Source: Austwickia chelonae NBRC 105200 | GTDB taxonomy: Bacteria > Actinomycetota > Actinomycetes > Actinomycetales > Dermatophilaceae | Length of the DNA: 64,000 nt | Direction of reading: 5' to 3' | Assembly (NCBI RefSeq): GCF_000298175.1 | Contig: NZ_BAGZ01000003.1 | Coordinates: 62,001 to 126,000, forward strand | Made by a program: the position numbers and the translations under genes | In this document: positions 17,353 through 25,479 of the stretch, piece after piece | Position numbering within the stretch: the stretch's first letter is position 1 | Layout: each line of letters opens with the position of its first letter | The notes under the pieces: generated by a model | What the model was told of the DNA's origin: nothing | Seen by the model: the letters and a program-made list of their open reading frames with translations, nothing else | The model's database searches: none

Positions 17353-18147
17353 TCAGGCCCCTTTGCGGTCGCGCTTCTCCTTACCGGAAAGCAGCCTGGT
17401 GATCTGACGTTCCCGGGCCTGGACGGCCAGGGTGTCGTCGATGTCCTCCGAGTCGAAGGGGCGACCGAGTCCGCGTTCGACGGCGGCGGCGATGAGCGCG
17501 TCGGCGAAGACCGGGTTCGCGGGGAGGATCGGTCCGTGCAGGTAGGTGCCGAAGACTCGTTTGGTGCGCGCGCCTTCCGTGCCGTCCTCGGGGTTGTTGC
17601 CGTAGCCGTGGAGGACCCGTCCGAAGGCTTGCTGACCCGGTCCGAGGACGGTCGCCCCGGAGTGGTTCTCGTAGCCGACGATCTTGCCGTAGTCGGTTTC
17701 CAGGACGACGGGGCTGATCATGCGGGTGGTGTTCCCGGTGGTGGTGACGTCGAGGATGCCCAGGCCGGGCAGGCGGCGTCCTTCGAGGGTCACGAAGGCG
17801 TTGCCGAACAGCTGGTACATCCCGCAGATCATCAGCATGGGGCAGCCGTCGTCGGCCAGGGCCTTCAGGACGTCCCCGTTGCGGTCGAGGTCGGATTCCA
17901 CCCGGGCCTGTCCGGAGTCCTGGCCTCCGCCGCCCAGCACGATGTGGGCGTCCTCGGGGAAGTCCTGTCCGGGGTGGTGGCGGTGGAGCCGGCAGCTGTA
18001 TCCGTGCCAGTTGAGCCGGCGTTGCAGGACCCGGGTGTTGCCCAGGTCGCCGTAGATGCTCATCTCCTTGGGGTAGATGTGCACGAGCACCACGGTGCCC
18101 TTGCTCTCCCCCTCCGGGTGGGTGACGACGACATCCTGCGTGCTCAT
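17353..18147 (-). CDS. gatD: Lipid II isoglutaminyl synthase, glutaminase subunit GatD
   Basis: 264 residues. Class I (CobB/CobQ-like) glutamine amidotransferase: nucleophile Cys108 in MLMICGMYQLFG and catalytic His204 in GTYLHGPIL. GatD supplies ammonia to MurT, which amidates the D-isoglutamate of lipid II. The N-terminal HIYPKEMSIYGDLGN and the LGGGGQDSGQ loop are characteristic. Its ATG overlaps the murT stop (ATGA), so the two subunits are translationally coupled. A shorter version could start further in, but this ATG is well placed. Confidence 0.93.
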   Translation of the reverse strand: MSTQDVVVTHPEGESKGTVVLVHIYPKEMSIYGDLGNTRVLQRRLNWHGYSCRLHRHHPGQDFPEDAHIVLGGGGQDSGQARVESDLDRNGDVLKALADDGCPMLMICGMYQLFGNAFVTLEGRRLPGLGILDVTTTGNTTRMISPVVLETDYGKIVGYENHSGATVLGPGQQAFGRVLHGYGNNPEDGTEGARTKRVFGTYLHGPILPANPVFADALIAAAVERGLGRPFDSEDIDDTLAVQARERQITRLLSGKEKRDRKGA

Positions 18148-19499
18148 GACAGCCTCTCGCTCTTCCCGGGGGTGTCCTCGCCGATGGCGGCCAGGCCGTA
18201 GCGGGCGGCGAGCATCCGCCGCAGCGCCATCATCGCCGTGTAGGTGCAGAAGATCCGTTTGGGTTCGTTCGGGTAGGTCTCCAGGAACTGTTCCAGGGCC
18301 TTTTCCAGGTCGGTCTCCTGGGCGTACGTGGTGATGTCGTCGTAGTGCAGACGGACAGCCATGTCGTAGGCGCGGACGCCGCTGGTGATGGCGACGCCCC
18401 GTTCGGCCAGGGAGTCGAAGGAGACGTCGTAGAGCCAGCTGACGTCCCGTCCGTCGGCGTAGTCGTCGTTGATGGCGATCATGGTGGCGACCGGGGAGGA
18501 ACCGTAGGTGCCCAGGGCGACGGTGAAGCCGGCCGGGTTCTTCACCAGGACGAGTTCGAGGGGTTGGCCGTCGACGTCGACGACCTCACCGCGCCCGAAG
18601 GGCGGTGCCACGTTGCGCAGGGCACGTTCGGCGGCGGCGACGTCGAATTCGGTGCCGAGGAGTTGCCGGGCCATCGTCGTCGCCGCGGTGGCGTTGATCA
18701 TGGCGGCCAGTCCTCGCTGGCGCAGTTTGAGGGGTCCGACCGCGGTGCCGTCCCCGAAGAGGATCTCGAAGGAGTTCTCGTCGATCGGGCGGAGCAGTCC
18801 GTCTCCGGCGCCGAGGTCGGGCAGGTTCGTCTCCTCGTCCGAGCGCAGGTCGGCTTCGAGCAGTTCCGGCAGCCGGTCGGCGATGTCCGGGTGGACGCCG
18901 AAGTATCCGATCCGGGGCGGGACGGGCCGTTGGGAGCGTGGTGCTTCCTCGAGTCGTCCGGCGATGCGGGAGATGAAGGAGTCGTCCCGATTCAGGACGA
19001 ACCCGGTGGTGGTGTAGCTGGCCAGCCGGGCCAGGAGCTCCGCGGTGTGGTCGATCTCGGCGAACCGGTCGAGCTGGTCACGGGCCACGTTGAGCAGCAG
19101 GGCATGGGTCGGCGCGACGGCCTGGGCGAAGGGGATCGAGTGGGCTTCGTCGAGCTCGACCACGGCGAAGTCGGCCTGGATCCGGCCGTCGACTCCTACC
19201 TTGCCGAGCAGCGAGGAGATCACACCGCGGGTGAAGTTGCTTCCCGTCGGGTTACTGAAAACCTCTTTGTCGTGTGCCCGCAGCACTTCGGCGAGCATCT
19301 TGGTCGTTGTTGTCTTGCCGTTCGTCCCGCTGACGACCACGATCCCGCCCCTGACTCGGGACAAGGAGGTAGCCAGGAACGACGGATCGATTCGCTCGAC
19401 GATCAGGCCGGGAAGAGCTGATCCTCCTCCACGCACGCGAGCGGCGAGCATGGCGGCCTTGCCGGCAGCGACGGCGGTCATGGTCCTCAACACGCTCAC
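18144..19499 (-). CDS. murT: Lipid II isoglutaminyl synthase, Mur-ligase subunit MurT
   Basis: 451 residues. Mur-ligase ATPase domain with P-loop VSGTNGKTTTTK and ELDEAHSIPF, and the C-terminal DUF1727 region ending KRIFCTYTAMMALRRMLA. The conserved INDDYADGRDVSWLYDV segment, characteristic of MurT, is present. It transfers the ammonia released by GatD to the alpha-carboxyl of D-Glu in lipid II, at the inner membrane face. Only one cysteine occurs in the whole protein, so the Cys4 zinc-ribbon insertion described in the Staphylococcus aureus MurT is absent; the corresponding region (about residues 195-240) is acidic instead. Confidence 0.93.
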   Translation of the reverse strand: MSVLRTMTAVAAGKAAMLAARVRGGGSALPGLIVERIDPSFLATSLSRVRGGIVVVSGTNGKTTTTKMLAEVLRAHDKEVFSNPTGSNFTRGVISSLLGKVGVDGRIQADFAVVELDEAHSIPFAQAVAPTHALLLNVARDQLDRFAEIDHTAELLARLASYTTTGFVLNRDDSFISRIAGRLEEAPRSQRPVPPRIGYFGVHPDIADRLPELLEADLRSDEETNLPDLGAGDGLLRPIDENSFEILFGDGTAVGPLKLRQRGLAAMINATAATTMARQLLGTEFDVAAAERALRNVAPPFGRGEVVDVDGQPLELVLVKNPAGFTVALGTYGSSPVATMIAINDDYADGRDVSWLYDVSFDSLAERGVAITSGVRAYDMAVRLHYDDITTYAQETDLEKALEQFLETYPNEPKRIFCTYTAMMALRRMLAARYGLAAIGEDTPGKSERLS

Positions 19500-19530
19500 A
19501 CCCTAGCGAGCACCGCTCACCGTCAATAAC

Positions 19531-20415
19531 TCAGCCGGTCCCGCGGTCGTCGCCGAGGAGATCGGTGGCATAGGCGGCCAGACTGATCACCGCGGCGCAG
19601 CACAGGGCCACCAGGAGGAGTGCGGCCAGTCCGAGGGCGAGGTCGTAGGTCCCTTGGCGGGGGGAGACCCCGGAGACGAGCATCAGGATCGCGGCCACGA
19701 CCACGGCGAGGAAACCTCCGACGACGTAGCCGAAGGGCCGCCACAGCCCACGGGGGACCGGCCCCTGCTGCCGCCAGGCCAGGGCCAGGCTGGCCACGAT
19801 GGCCCCCACCCACCACAGGACCACCGCGTAGGCCGCGATGACGTCGCTGGGGCGGTGCCAGCTCAGGACGATGGTGCCCACCCCTGCGCCGGTCGCGAGG
19901 AAGGCTGCGGCCGGGGCCAGCATCGGACGCCAGGCCGCGGGGAGCACCAGAACGGCCGCGATCAGCAGCGAGGTGATGACGGTGACATGTCCGCTGGGTA
20001 GGGAGTTGTGACGGGAGAAACCGAAGTCGGCGCGTTCCAGTACTCCGTACTTCAACACCTGGGTGGTGATATTCGCTCCGGCGACGAGGATCGCCGCACC
20101 CAGGCCGAGGTCGGCCCGGCGACGCATGACGGCGAAGACCGCCAGGACGACCAGGGCGAGGACGATCGCTCCGACGCTGACCAGTTCCAGTCCGCCCTGG
20201 AGGACCTGGTCGATGAGGGAGCTCGTGCCGACGCCTCGCAGGATGCGTCGTTCCAGTTCCTGGCCTCGAGCGTCCTGAAGGAAGAAATGCACCAGGAGTG
20301 CCATCACGACGGATGCTGCTGCCATGAGGATGAATCCGTATCCGACGGCCGCGCCCCTGGCCTTGCGCCCACCGGGGAGGACCGCGGACACAGCGCGGGT
20401 GGGAAGAAGGGCCAT
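19531..20415 (-). CDS. PAP2-family membrane phosphatase
   Basis: 294 residues from ATG 20415 (MALLPTRAV); earlier in-frame starts have no support. About six hydrophobic segments. The three PAP2 motifs are recognisable: KYGVLERA (motif 1, without the usual RP), SLPSGH (motif 2) and SWHRPSDV (motif 3, with the nucleophilic His and Asp). The family dephosphorylates lipid phosphates such as phosphatidic acid or undecaprenyl pyrophosphate outside the membrane. Tail-to-head with murT on the same strand after a 31-bp gap. Confidence 0.8.
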   Translation of the reverse strand: MALLPTRAVSAVLPGGRKARGAAVGYGFILMAAASVVMALLVHFFLQDARGQELERRILRGVGTSSLIDQVLQGGLELVSVGAIVLALVVLAVFAVMRRRADLGLGAAILVAGANITTQVLKYGVLERADFGFSRHNSLPSGHVTVITSLLIAAVLVLPAAWRPMLAPAAAFLATGAGVGTIVLSWHRPSDVIAAYAVVLWWVGAIVASLALAWRQQGPVPRGLWRPFGYVVGGFLAVVVAAILMLVSGVSPRQGTYDLALGLAALLLVALCCAAVISLAAYATDLLGDDRGTG

Positions 20416-20633
20416 GACGCCATGGTGGGAGACGGACCTTCCCCTTTCCTGTGAGCCAGCTGGGAACGGATGGGCTGCTCTGAAGGTCCCGACAGGGCTG
20501 ACGCCCGAACCCGTCCACACCGGATATGACCTGCGCGAGCATCCCCCGGCTTTGCCGACACCCTGCCGCCCTAGGATGGTCGCGCAGGCCCGCTCGCAGG
20601 AGGGCGAGAGGATGCGCAGGAGGGAAACGACAG

Positions 20634-22220
20634 ATGGAAGGTTCACAGGCCCGGCATGTCGTCGTCGTGGGCGGCGGGATCACCGGGCTCACCACCGCGC
20701 GTCGGCTCGCCCTGGCCGGTCACCGGGTCACCCTGTACGAGAGCGATCACCGGCTCGGCGGGCAGATCCTCACCGTGGACATCCCGCGGCCACGCCCCGG
20801 CCACACCTCCTCGGATCAGGACGATCCGCCTCCTCCGGGCGTGCCCGTCGACCTGGGCGCCGAGGCCATGCACACCATGGCCCCGCAGGGGGTCGCGTTG
20901 TTGAAGGAACTCGGACTGTTCGACGAACGCATCGTCGCCCGCGCCGGGGAGAGCTATCTGTGGACGCCTCGCGGACGCCGTCGCCTGCCGGCCGGGGTCG
21001 GTCCGGCCGGGCCCACCCGGTTGCGCCCGGTCCTGGCCAGCCGGGTCATGTCCTTGCCCGGGCTGCTCCGCGCCGGGATGGAACCTGTGGCCGCCCGGCT
21101 GCGATCGGCACCGCAGCTCGGGCCGGGCCAGGATGTCGCCGTCGGGGAATTCGTCGCCGGCCGGTTCGGCCGTCAGGTGGTCGACCGTTTCGTGGATCCG
21201 TTGCTGGGCGGATTGCATTCCGGCGATGTCCACCAGTTGAGCCTGCGTGCCACCACGCCGACCCTGGTGTCCGCCGCGGCGCAGGGCCGGTCGTTGATGC
21301 CGTTGAAGGTGGGGGATCTGCCCCGCCGGGTCGCCGGTGCGGTGACTCGGCTCCTGCCGCCGGCCCGTCGGGAGAAGGTGGTGGCGGCGCTGCCGCGAGC
21401 CTTCGCGCCGGCTCCGCCGCGTACCGCTCCCCGGATGGACTTCCTGTCCTGGCGGGGAGGTCTCCGGGAGGTCGTCGACCGTCTCCTGGCCGAGGTGGAC
21501 GTCGAGGTCGTCCTCGGGGCCAGGGTCGAGACGGTGGAAGCCGCCCCTGGCGGCGGCGAGAGCGCACCCCGACCTCGGCGCTACCGGTTGACGACGAGCG
21601 AGGGCGTCACCGAGGCCGACGCCGTCGTCCTGGCCGTGCCGGCGAATGCCGCCCGGGAGTTGCTGCAGCCGGTGCTTCCCCGCGCGGCGGACACCCTCGC
21701 CCAGACGCGGATCTCCTCCACGGTGACCGTGCTTCTCGGCTTCCCGGCCCAGGAGGTGGCGGGGGTTCCCGGGCTGCAGGCCAACGGTCTCCTCGTGCCG
21801 TCGACGACGGGCACCCTGTTGAAGGCGATGACCAGTCTGTCGGCCAAATGGCCGCAGCACGGTGGCGGCGATCTCCATCTGGTGCGTCTGTCCGCGGGGC
21901 GCGACGGCCAGGACCTGGTCGACCGGTTGGACGACCGCGAGCTCGTCGAGCGGCTCCTGGCGGATCTGCGGGAGTTCACCGGGCTGTCGGTGGCACCCAC
22001 CCTGGTCCGCGTGCAACGCTGGCCTCAGGGGTTGCCTCAGCTCACGGTGGGGCATCTCGACCGGGTCGCCGACATCCGGGCGGAGATCGACGAACATCTT
22101 CCCGGGGTCGTGCTCGCCGGTGCCTCCTACGACGGCATCGGTCTGGCCGCATGTATCGCGTCGGCGAACACCGCGGCCGAGCAGCTGGTCCGACATCTCG
22201 ACGCCGAGGAGGCTTCATGA
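20634..22220 (+). CDS. hemY: HemY/HemG-type FAD-dependent porphyrinogen oxidase (coproporphyrinogen III oxidase, CgoX)
   Basis: 528 residues, start set by GGAGGGAAACGACAG upstream. N-terminal FAD fold VVVGGGITGLTTARRLALAGH with the ESDHRLGGQI loop, VDLGAEAMHTMAPQG, and the C-terminal FAD contact GVVLAGASYDGIGLAACIASA. In actinobacteria this enzyme oxidises coproporphyrinogen III to coproporphyrin III in the coproporphyrin-dependent haem pathway. Other haem genes are at 58-64 kb. The stop overlaps the start of a radical SAM gene, giving a two-gene operon. Confidence 0.9.
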   Translation: MEGSQARHVVVVGGGITGLTTARRLALAGHRVTLYESDHRLGGQILTVDIPRPRPGHTSSDQDDPPPPGVPVDLGAEAMHTMAPQGVALLKELGLFDERIVARAGESYLWTPRGRRRLPAGVGPAGPTRLRPVLASRVMSLPGLLRAGMEPVAARLRSAPQLGPGQDVAVGEFVAGRFGRQVVDRFVDPLLGGLHSGDVHQLSLRATTPTLVSAAAQGRSLMPLKVGDLPRRVAGAVTRLLPPARREKVVAALPRAFAPAPPRTAPRMDFLSWRGGLREVVDRLLAEVDVEVVLGARVETVEAAPGGGESAPRPRRYRLTTSEGVTEADAVVLAVPANAARELLQPVLPRAADTLAQTRISSTVTVLLGFPAQEVAGVPGLQANGLLVPSTTGTLLKAMTSLSAKWPQHGGGDLHLVRLSAGRDGQDLVDRLDDRELVERLLADLREFTGLSVAPTLVRVQRWPQGLPQLTVGHLDRVADIRAEIDEHLPGVVLAGASYDGIGLAACIASANTAAEQLVRHLDAEEAS

Positions 22221-23422
22221 CCGTCACGCCCGAGCGTGTCGTCCGCCATCTGCATCATGACGCCGGCGAACGACCCATGATCGTCATCTGGGAGACCACT
22301 CGGGCCTGTCAGCTGGTCTGCAAGCACTGCCGGGCCGATGCCCAGAAGGTCGCCCACCCGGACCAGTTGACCACCGAGCAGGGCAAGGCCCTGCTGGACG
22401 ACGTGGCCTCCTTCGGCAAACCCCATCCGATCATGGTGTTGACCGGCGGCGACCCCTTCGAGCGGGCGGATCTGCCCGAGTTGGTGCGTTACGGCGCCGA
22501 TCTCGGCCTGCACATGGCGCTCTCGCCGTCGGTGACTCCCCGGATGACCCCGGAGTCGTTGAAGGTCTTCCGGGAGAGCGGAGTCCATGCGATCTCCTTG
22601 TCCTTGGACGGCGCCCGCGCCGAGATCCACGACGGTTTCCGTGGCGTGCCCGGCGTCTTCGACGCGACCCTGCAGGCTGCGGCCTGGACGAAGGAACTGG
22701 GTTACCGGCTGCAGATCAATTCGACCATCACGCGGGACACCGTGGAGGAGCTGCCTGAGCTGCTGCGCCTGGTGCATTCCCTCGGCGCGTCGTTGTGGAG
22801 TGTCTTCTTCCTGGTGCCGACCGGGCGCGGGTCCGCCCTGCAGACGCTGACCGCGGCCGAGGCCGAGGACGTCCTGCACTGGTTGCACGATGTCTCCGAT
22901 CTCATCGCGGTGAAGACGACGGAGGCTCCGCACTACCGTCGGGTCGCCATCCAGCGGGCGCGGATGCGGGCGAAGGCTCAGGACGGGGAGACGACGTCCT
23001 CGCAGGTCCCGCACGGTGATCTGTACCGGCGGCTGCGCGCGGCCACGGCCGATCTGCTCGCCGATGCGACGGTGCGCCGCCGTAAGCCCCGTCCTCCGAT
23101 CGATGTGAACTCGGGCCGGGGGTTCGCGTTCATCTCGCACACCGGGCTGGTCTATCCGTCCGGTTTCTTCCCGCAGCACTGCGGCAGCGTGAAGGAGACG
23201 CCTTTCCCGGAGATCTATCGCACCGATCCGCTGTTGGTCTCGCTGCGGCATCCCGAGGAATTCCACGGCAAGTGCGGGGTGTGCGAGTTCAACGAGGTCT
23301 GTGGGGGTTCGCGTTCACACGCCTATGCGGTGACCGGGGACATCCTGGGTTCGGATCCGACCTGTGTGTACGTGCCTTCGGCGATGCGCACGGTACGACG
23401 TCCGGGGCATGCCCACGCCTGA
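22217..23422 (+). CDS. Radical SAM/SPASM-type protein coupled to hemY
   Basis: 401 residues. The radical SAM cluster motif CxxxCxxC is C31-C35-C38 in TRACQLVCKHCRADA, followed by VLTGGDPF (GGE-like motif) and SLSLDGARAEIHD. The C-terminus has a cysteine-rich SPASM-like region (PQHCGS, KCGVCEFNEVCGGS, SDPTCVY), which would bind auxiliary Fe-S clusters. The overall layout resembles the NirJ/AhbC/AhbD group acting on haem side chains. The ATG overlaps the hemY stop (ATGA), so production is tied to the porphyrinogen oxidase. The reaction is not established; a role in haem maturation is inferred from context. Confidence 0.8.
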   Translation: MTVTPERVVRHLHHDAGERPMIVIWETTRACQLVCKHCRADAQKVAHPDQLTTEQGKALLDDVASFGKPHPIMVLTGGDPFERADLPELVRYGADLGLHMALSPSVTPRMTPESLKVFRESGVHAISLSLDGARAEIHDGFRGVPGVFDATLQAAAWTKELGYRLQINSTITRDTVEELPELLRLVHSLGASLWSVFFLVPTGRGSALQTLTAAEAEDVLHWLHDVSDLIAVKTTEAPHYRRVAIQRARMRAKAQDGETTSSQVPHGDLYRRLRAATADLLADATVRRRKPRPPIDVNSGRGFAFISHTGLVYPSGFFPQHCGSVKETPFPEIYRTDPLLVSLRHPEEFHGKCGVCEFNEVCGGSRSHAYAVTGDILGSDPTCVYVPSAMRTVRRPGHAHA

Positions 23423-23490
23423 TCCGAGGGTTTCCCGTCCCGGTCGGGAAGTGGGGCACTTCGGTCGTTCCTGGTACGTTCGAGAGTGGA

Positions 23491-23524
23491 TGACATGTCA
23501 CACCGGACGAAAGGTGATATGTCG
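23491..23524. promoter_or_regulatory. Direct repeat of TGAYATGTCR upstream of superoxide dismutase
   Basis: TGACATGTCA (23491-23500, itself a perfect palindrome) and TGATATGTCG (23515-23524) share 8 of 10 bases and start 24 bp apart, 63-96 bp upstream of the sod start. The position suits a regulator of sod transcription, which cannot be named from sequence. Confidence 0.4.
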
Positions 23525-23586
23525 CAACTCTTCCCCACCCCGACTAGGGTGTGTGGGGCACCGCTCACGAGATGCCAGGAGGCATG

Positions 23587-24189
23587 ATGTACACCCTGCC
23601 CGACCTGCCCTACGACTACGCGGCCCTCGAGCCGGCGATCAGCGGCCAGATCATGGAGCTGCACCACGCCAAGCACCACGCCACCTATGTCAAGGGGTGC
23701 AATGACACCCTGGAGAAGCTGGCCGACGCACGGGACAAGAACGACTTCGGTTCCATCGTCGGCCTAGAGAAGACCCTGGCGTTCAACCTGGCCGGACACG
23801 CCCTGCACACCATCTTCTGGGAGAACCTCTCCCCGCAGGGCGGCGGCGAGCCGACCGGCCCGCTGGCCGAGGCCATCCAGAAGAACTTCGGTTCCTTCGA
23901 GGCCTTCAAGGCTCACATGACCGCGGCGTCCACCACCATCCAGGGATCCGGCTGGGGCATGCTCGCCTACGAGCCCCTCGACGGTCGTCTGATCGTCAGC
24001 CAGCACTACGACCACCAGAGCAATGTGAACTTCGGTGCCGCCCCGCTGCTGGTGTTCGACGTGTGGGAGCACGCCTTCTACCTGCAGTACCTGAACGTCA
24101 AGGCCGATTACGTGTCGGCGCTGTGGAATATCGTCAACTGGGACGATGTCTCCCGCCGTTTCGCCGCTGCACGCGGCACGGCCCTCTGA
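23587..24189 (+). CDS. sodA: Iron/manganese superoxide dismutase
   Basis: 200 residues, normal for the family. Dismutates superoxide to oxygen and hydrogen peroxide. Metal ligands are visible: His in [13 protein letters not shown], His in [12 protein letters not shown], and Asp/His in [13 protein letters not shown]. The start is ATG 23587 because AGGAGG ends four bases before it; the adjacent ATG 23584 is too close to the ribosome-binding site. Fe versus Mn use cannot be decided by eye. A strong hairpin follows the gene. Confidence 0.95.
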   Translation: MYTLPDLPYDYAALEPAISGQIMELHHAKHHATYVKGCNDTLEKLADARDKNDFGSIVGLEKTLAFNLAGHALHTIFWENLSPQGGGEPTGPLAEAIQKNFGSFEAFKAHMTAASTTIQGSGWGMLAYEPLDGRLIVSQHYDHQSNVNFGAAPLLVFDVWEHAFYLQYLNVKADYVSALWNIVNWDDVSRRFAAARGTAL

Positions 24190-24217
24190 CGAACGGTCTG
24201 CGTCCACCGGTTCGCGC

Positions 24218-24271
24218 CGACGGGCCGGGGCGATGTCGCGGGTTTTCCCGCGCTGTCGCTCCGGCCCGTCG
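24218..24271. terminator. Long hairpin downstream of sodA
   Basis: CGACGGGCCGG (24218-24228) pairs with CCGGCCCGTCG (24261-24271); inside it GCGA/TCGC and CGCGGG/CCCGCG also pair around a TTTT loop. It lies between convergent genes and can serve both. Confidence 0.75.
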
Positions 24272-24278
24272 TGCTGTC

Positions 24279-24674
24279 TCAGGCGGGGGCCTTCGGGGTG
24301 TTGTTCCTCTCGGCGGAGAACGTTGCCCTGCAGGCAGCCAGGACGGCGAGGCAGATCAGGAGGAAAGCTTCTACTCCGGTCAAGGGCATCCACCCCGAGA
24401 AGCCCGCCCCCTCGTCCCCCACCAGAAGCTGCACGCCCAAGGGCACCGCCAACGCCGACGCCGCTATCCCCAGGACCTGGAAAAGGCTTTCCAAATAACG
24501 ATCACCCCTCAGCACAGCCATGACGATCAGGCAGATCAGGAGGAAAGCTTCTACTCCGGCCAAGGGCACCCACCCCGAGAAGCCCGCCCCCTCGTCCCCC
24601 ACCAGAAGCTGCACGCCCAAGGGCACCGCCAACGCCGACGCCGCTGAAGAACAAGCCTGAAACGCGTACTTCAC
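24279..24674 (-). CDS. Small membrane protein made of two near-identical 39-residue repeats
   Basis: 131 residues. Residues in two blocks, each ASALAVPLGVQLLVGDEGAG... through ...GVEAFLLICL, differ only by V/M and A/T changes and are separated by a 21-residue linker (RGDRYLESLFQVLGIA). Each block holds two hydrophobic segments around the loop GDEGAGFSGW. The duplication is in frame and also nearly identical at DNA level, so it is recent. No family recognised. It could be a real small membrane protein or a gene whose second half arose by slippage; coding is supported by the frame-preserving 180-bp period. Confidence 0.6.
   Translation of the reverse strand: MKYAFQACSSAASALAVPLGVQLLVGDEGAGFSGWVPLAGVEAFLLICLIVMAVLRGDRYLESLFQVLGIAASALAVPLGVQLLVGDEGAGFSGWMPLTGVEAFLLICLAVLAACRATFSAERNNTPKAPA
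24349..24465. repeat. 117-bp direct repeat, copy 1
   Basis: Matches 24529-24645 over 117 bp with only two mismatches (GTCAAGGGCAT versus GCCAAGGGCAC). The offset is exactly 180 bp, a multiple of three. Confidence 0.95.
24529..24645. repeat. 117-bp direct repeat, copy 2
   Basis: Second copy of the repeat at 24349-24465. Similarity fades just outside the unit (CAGCCAGGACG versus CAGCCATGACG), suggesting that the original duplication was longer and its edges have diverged. Confidence 0.95.
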
Positions 24675-24677
24675 GGA

Positions 24678-25475
24678 TCAGACATGCTCGACGTAGAAGT
24701 ACGTGGCGTGCTCACAGATCCGGTCGTTACCGTCGACCACGAAGAAGGCCGCGAAATCGACCACGGTCCGGTCGCCCTCCCTCAGCTCCCCCTCATAGGT
24801 GCCCTGAACCGCGACCTGCTGCCCGTCGACCAGAAGATTCCGCACGGAATGGCGACCCCGCGCCAAGCGGCGTTCGTCGCTGTAATACGCCCGGAGCTGC
24901 TCGGAACCGGTCATCACCGGATACCCCGGCCTCCGATAGAGGACGTCACCGGAGAAGCACTCCAGCACCGCGTCCAGGTCGTCACGGTCGAGAGCCTCGT
25001 AGTAACGCTGAACCGTCCGGCGCCGATGATCTGACGTGTGTCCCTCGCTCATGGAGGTACACGCTACGGCCCCACCCGCCTCCGTGGGAGCATCTTCCCC
25101 GGCAGGAGCGACCGGCGGGTCGGCTTCCTCCTCGTGCGGGTCGAACTCGCGGAACTCCCCCGACCTTCCCCACCTCTGACCGCTCCCCTTCCCGGGCCTG
25201 CCCCCGGACGACGAGGCGGAGGAGGGGCCTTCCTCATCCGGTTCCAAGGCATAAGGGGTGTAGACAGGTCGACGAAGACGGGTGAACGGGTTGACGCCCA
25301 GCGCTCGCGACAACCACCACGAGCACAGGGCGATCACCACCACGTGCACAGCCACGAAGGCCAATCTCGCCTGAAGCGGAAAACGCCCAGGTGAGAACCA
25401 GTTCGGCAGCACCAGCAGGTTCATCCCGATCACTGCGAGATTGATCAGGACCTGCGGGCGTCTGCCGAGGCTCAC
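24678..25475 (-). CDS. Two-helix membrane protein fused to a SnoaL/NTF2-like domain
   Basis: 265 residues. The first ~75 residues hold two hydrophobic helices (INLAVIGMNLLVLPNWF and LAFVAVHVVVIALCSWWL); a charged Ser/Gly/Glu-rich linker follows to ~140; the last ~120 residues form a SnoaL-like cone (TVQRYYEALDRDDLDAVLECFSGDVLYRRPG ... GTYEGELREGDRTVVDFAAFFVV). An internal Met (MSEGHTSDH, residue 142) could start a separate SnoaL protein, but no ribosome-binding site precedes it. SnoaL-type domains serve as polyketide cyclases, isomerases or binding domains; no specific role can be given. Begins 5 bp after guaA on the same strand. Confidence 0.65.
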   Translation of the reverse strand: MSLGRRPQVLINLAVIGMNLLVLPNWFSPGRFPLQARLAFVAVHVVVIALCSWWLSRALGVNPFTRLRRPVYTPYALEPDEEGPSSASSSGGRPGKGSGQRWGRSGEFREFDPHEEEADPPVAPAGEDAPTEAGGAVACTSMSEGHTSDHRRRTVQRYYEALDRDDLDAVLECFSGDVLYRRPGYPVMTGSEQLRAYYSDERRLARGRHSVRNLLVDGQQVAVQGTYEGELREGDRTVVDFAAFFVVDGNDRICEHATYFYVEHV

Positions 25476-25479
25476 GACG

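Noticed and set aside
20324-22216. Upstream extension of the radical SAM gene through hemY in the same frame
   Set aside because: Arg/Gly-rich shadow of hemY in another frame; the ATG at 22217 overlaps the hemY stop and gives the standard N-terminus.
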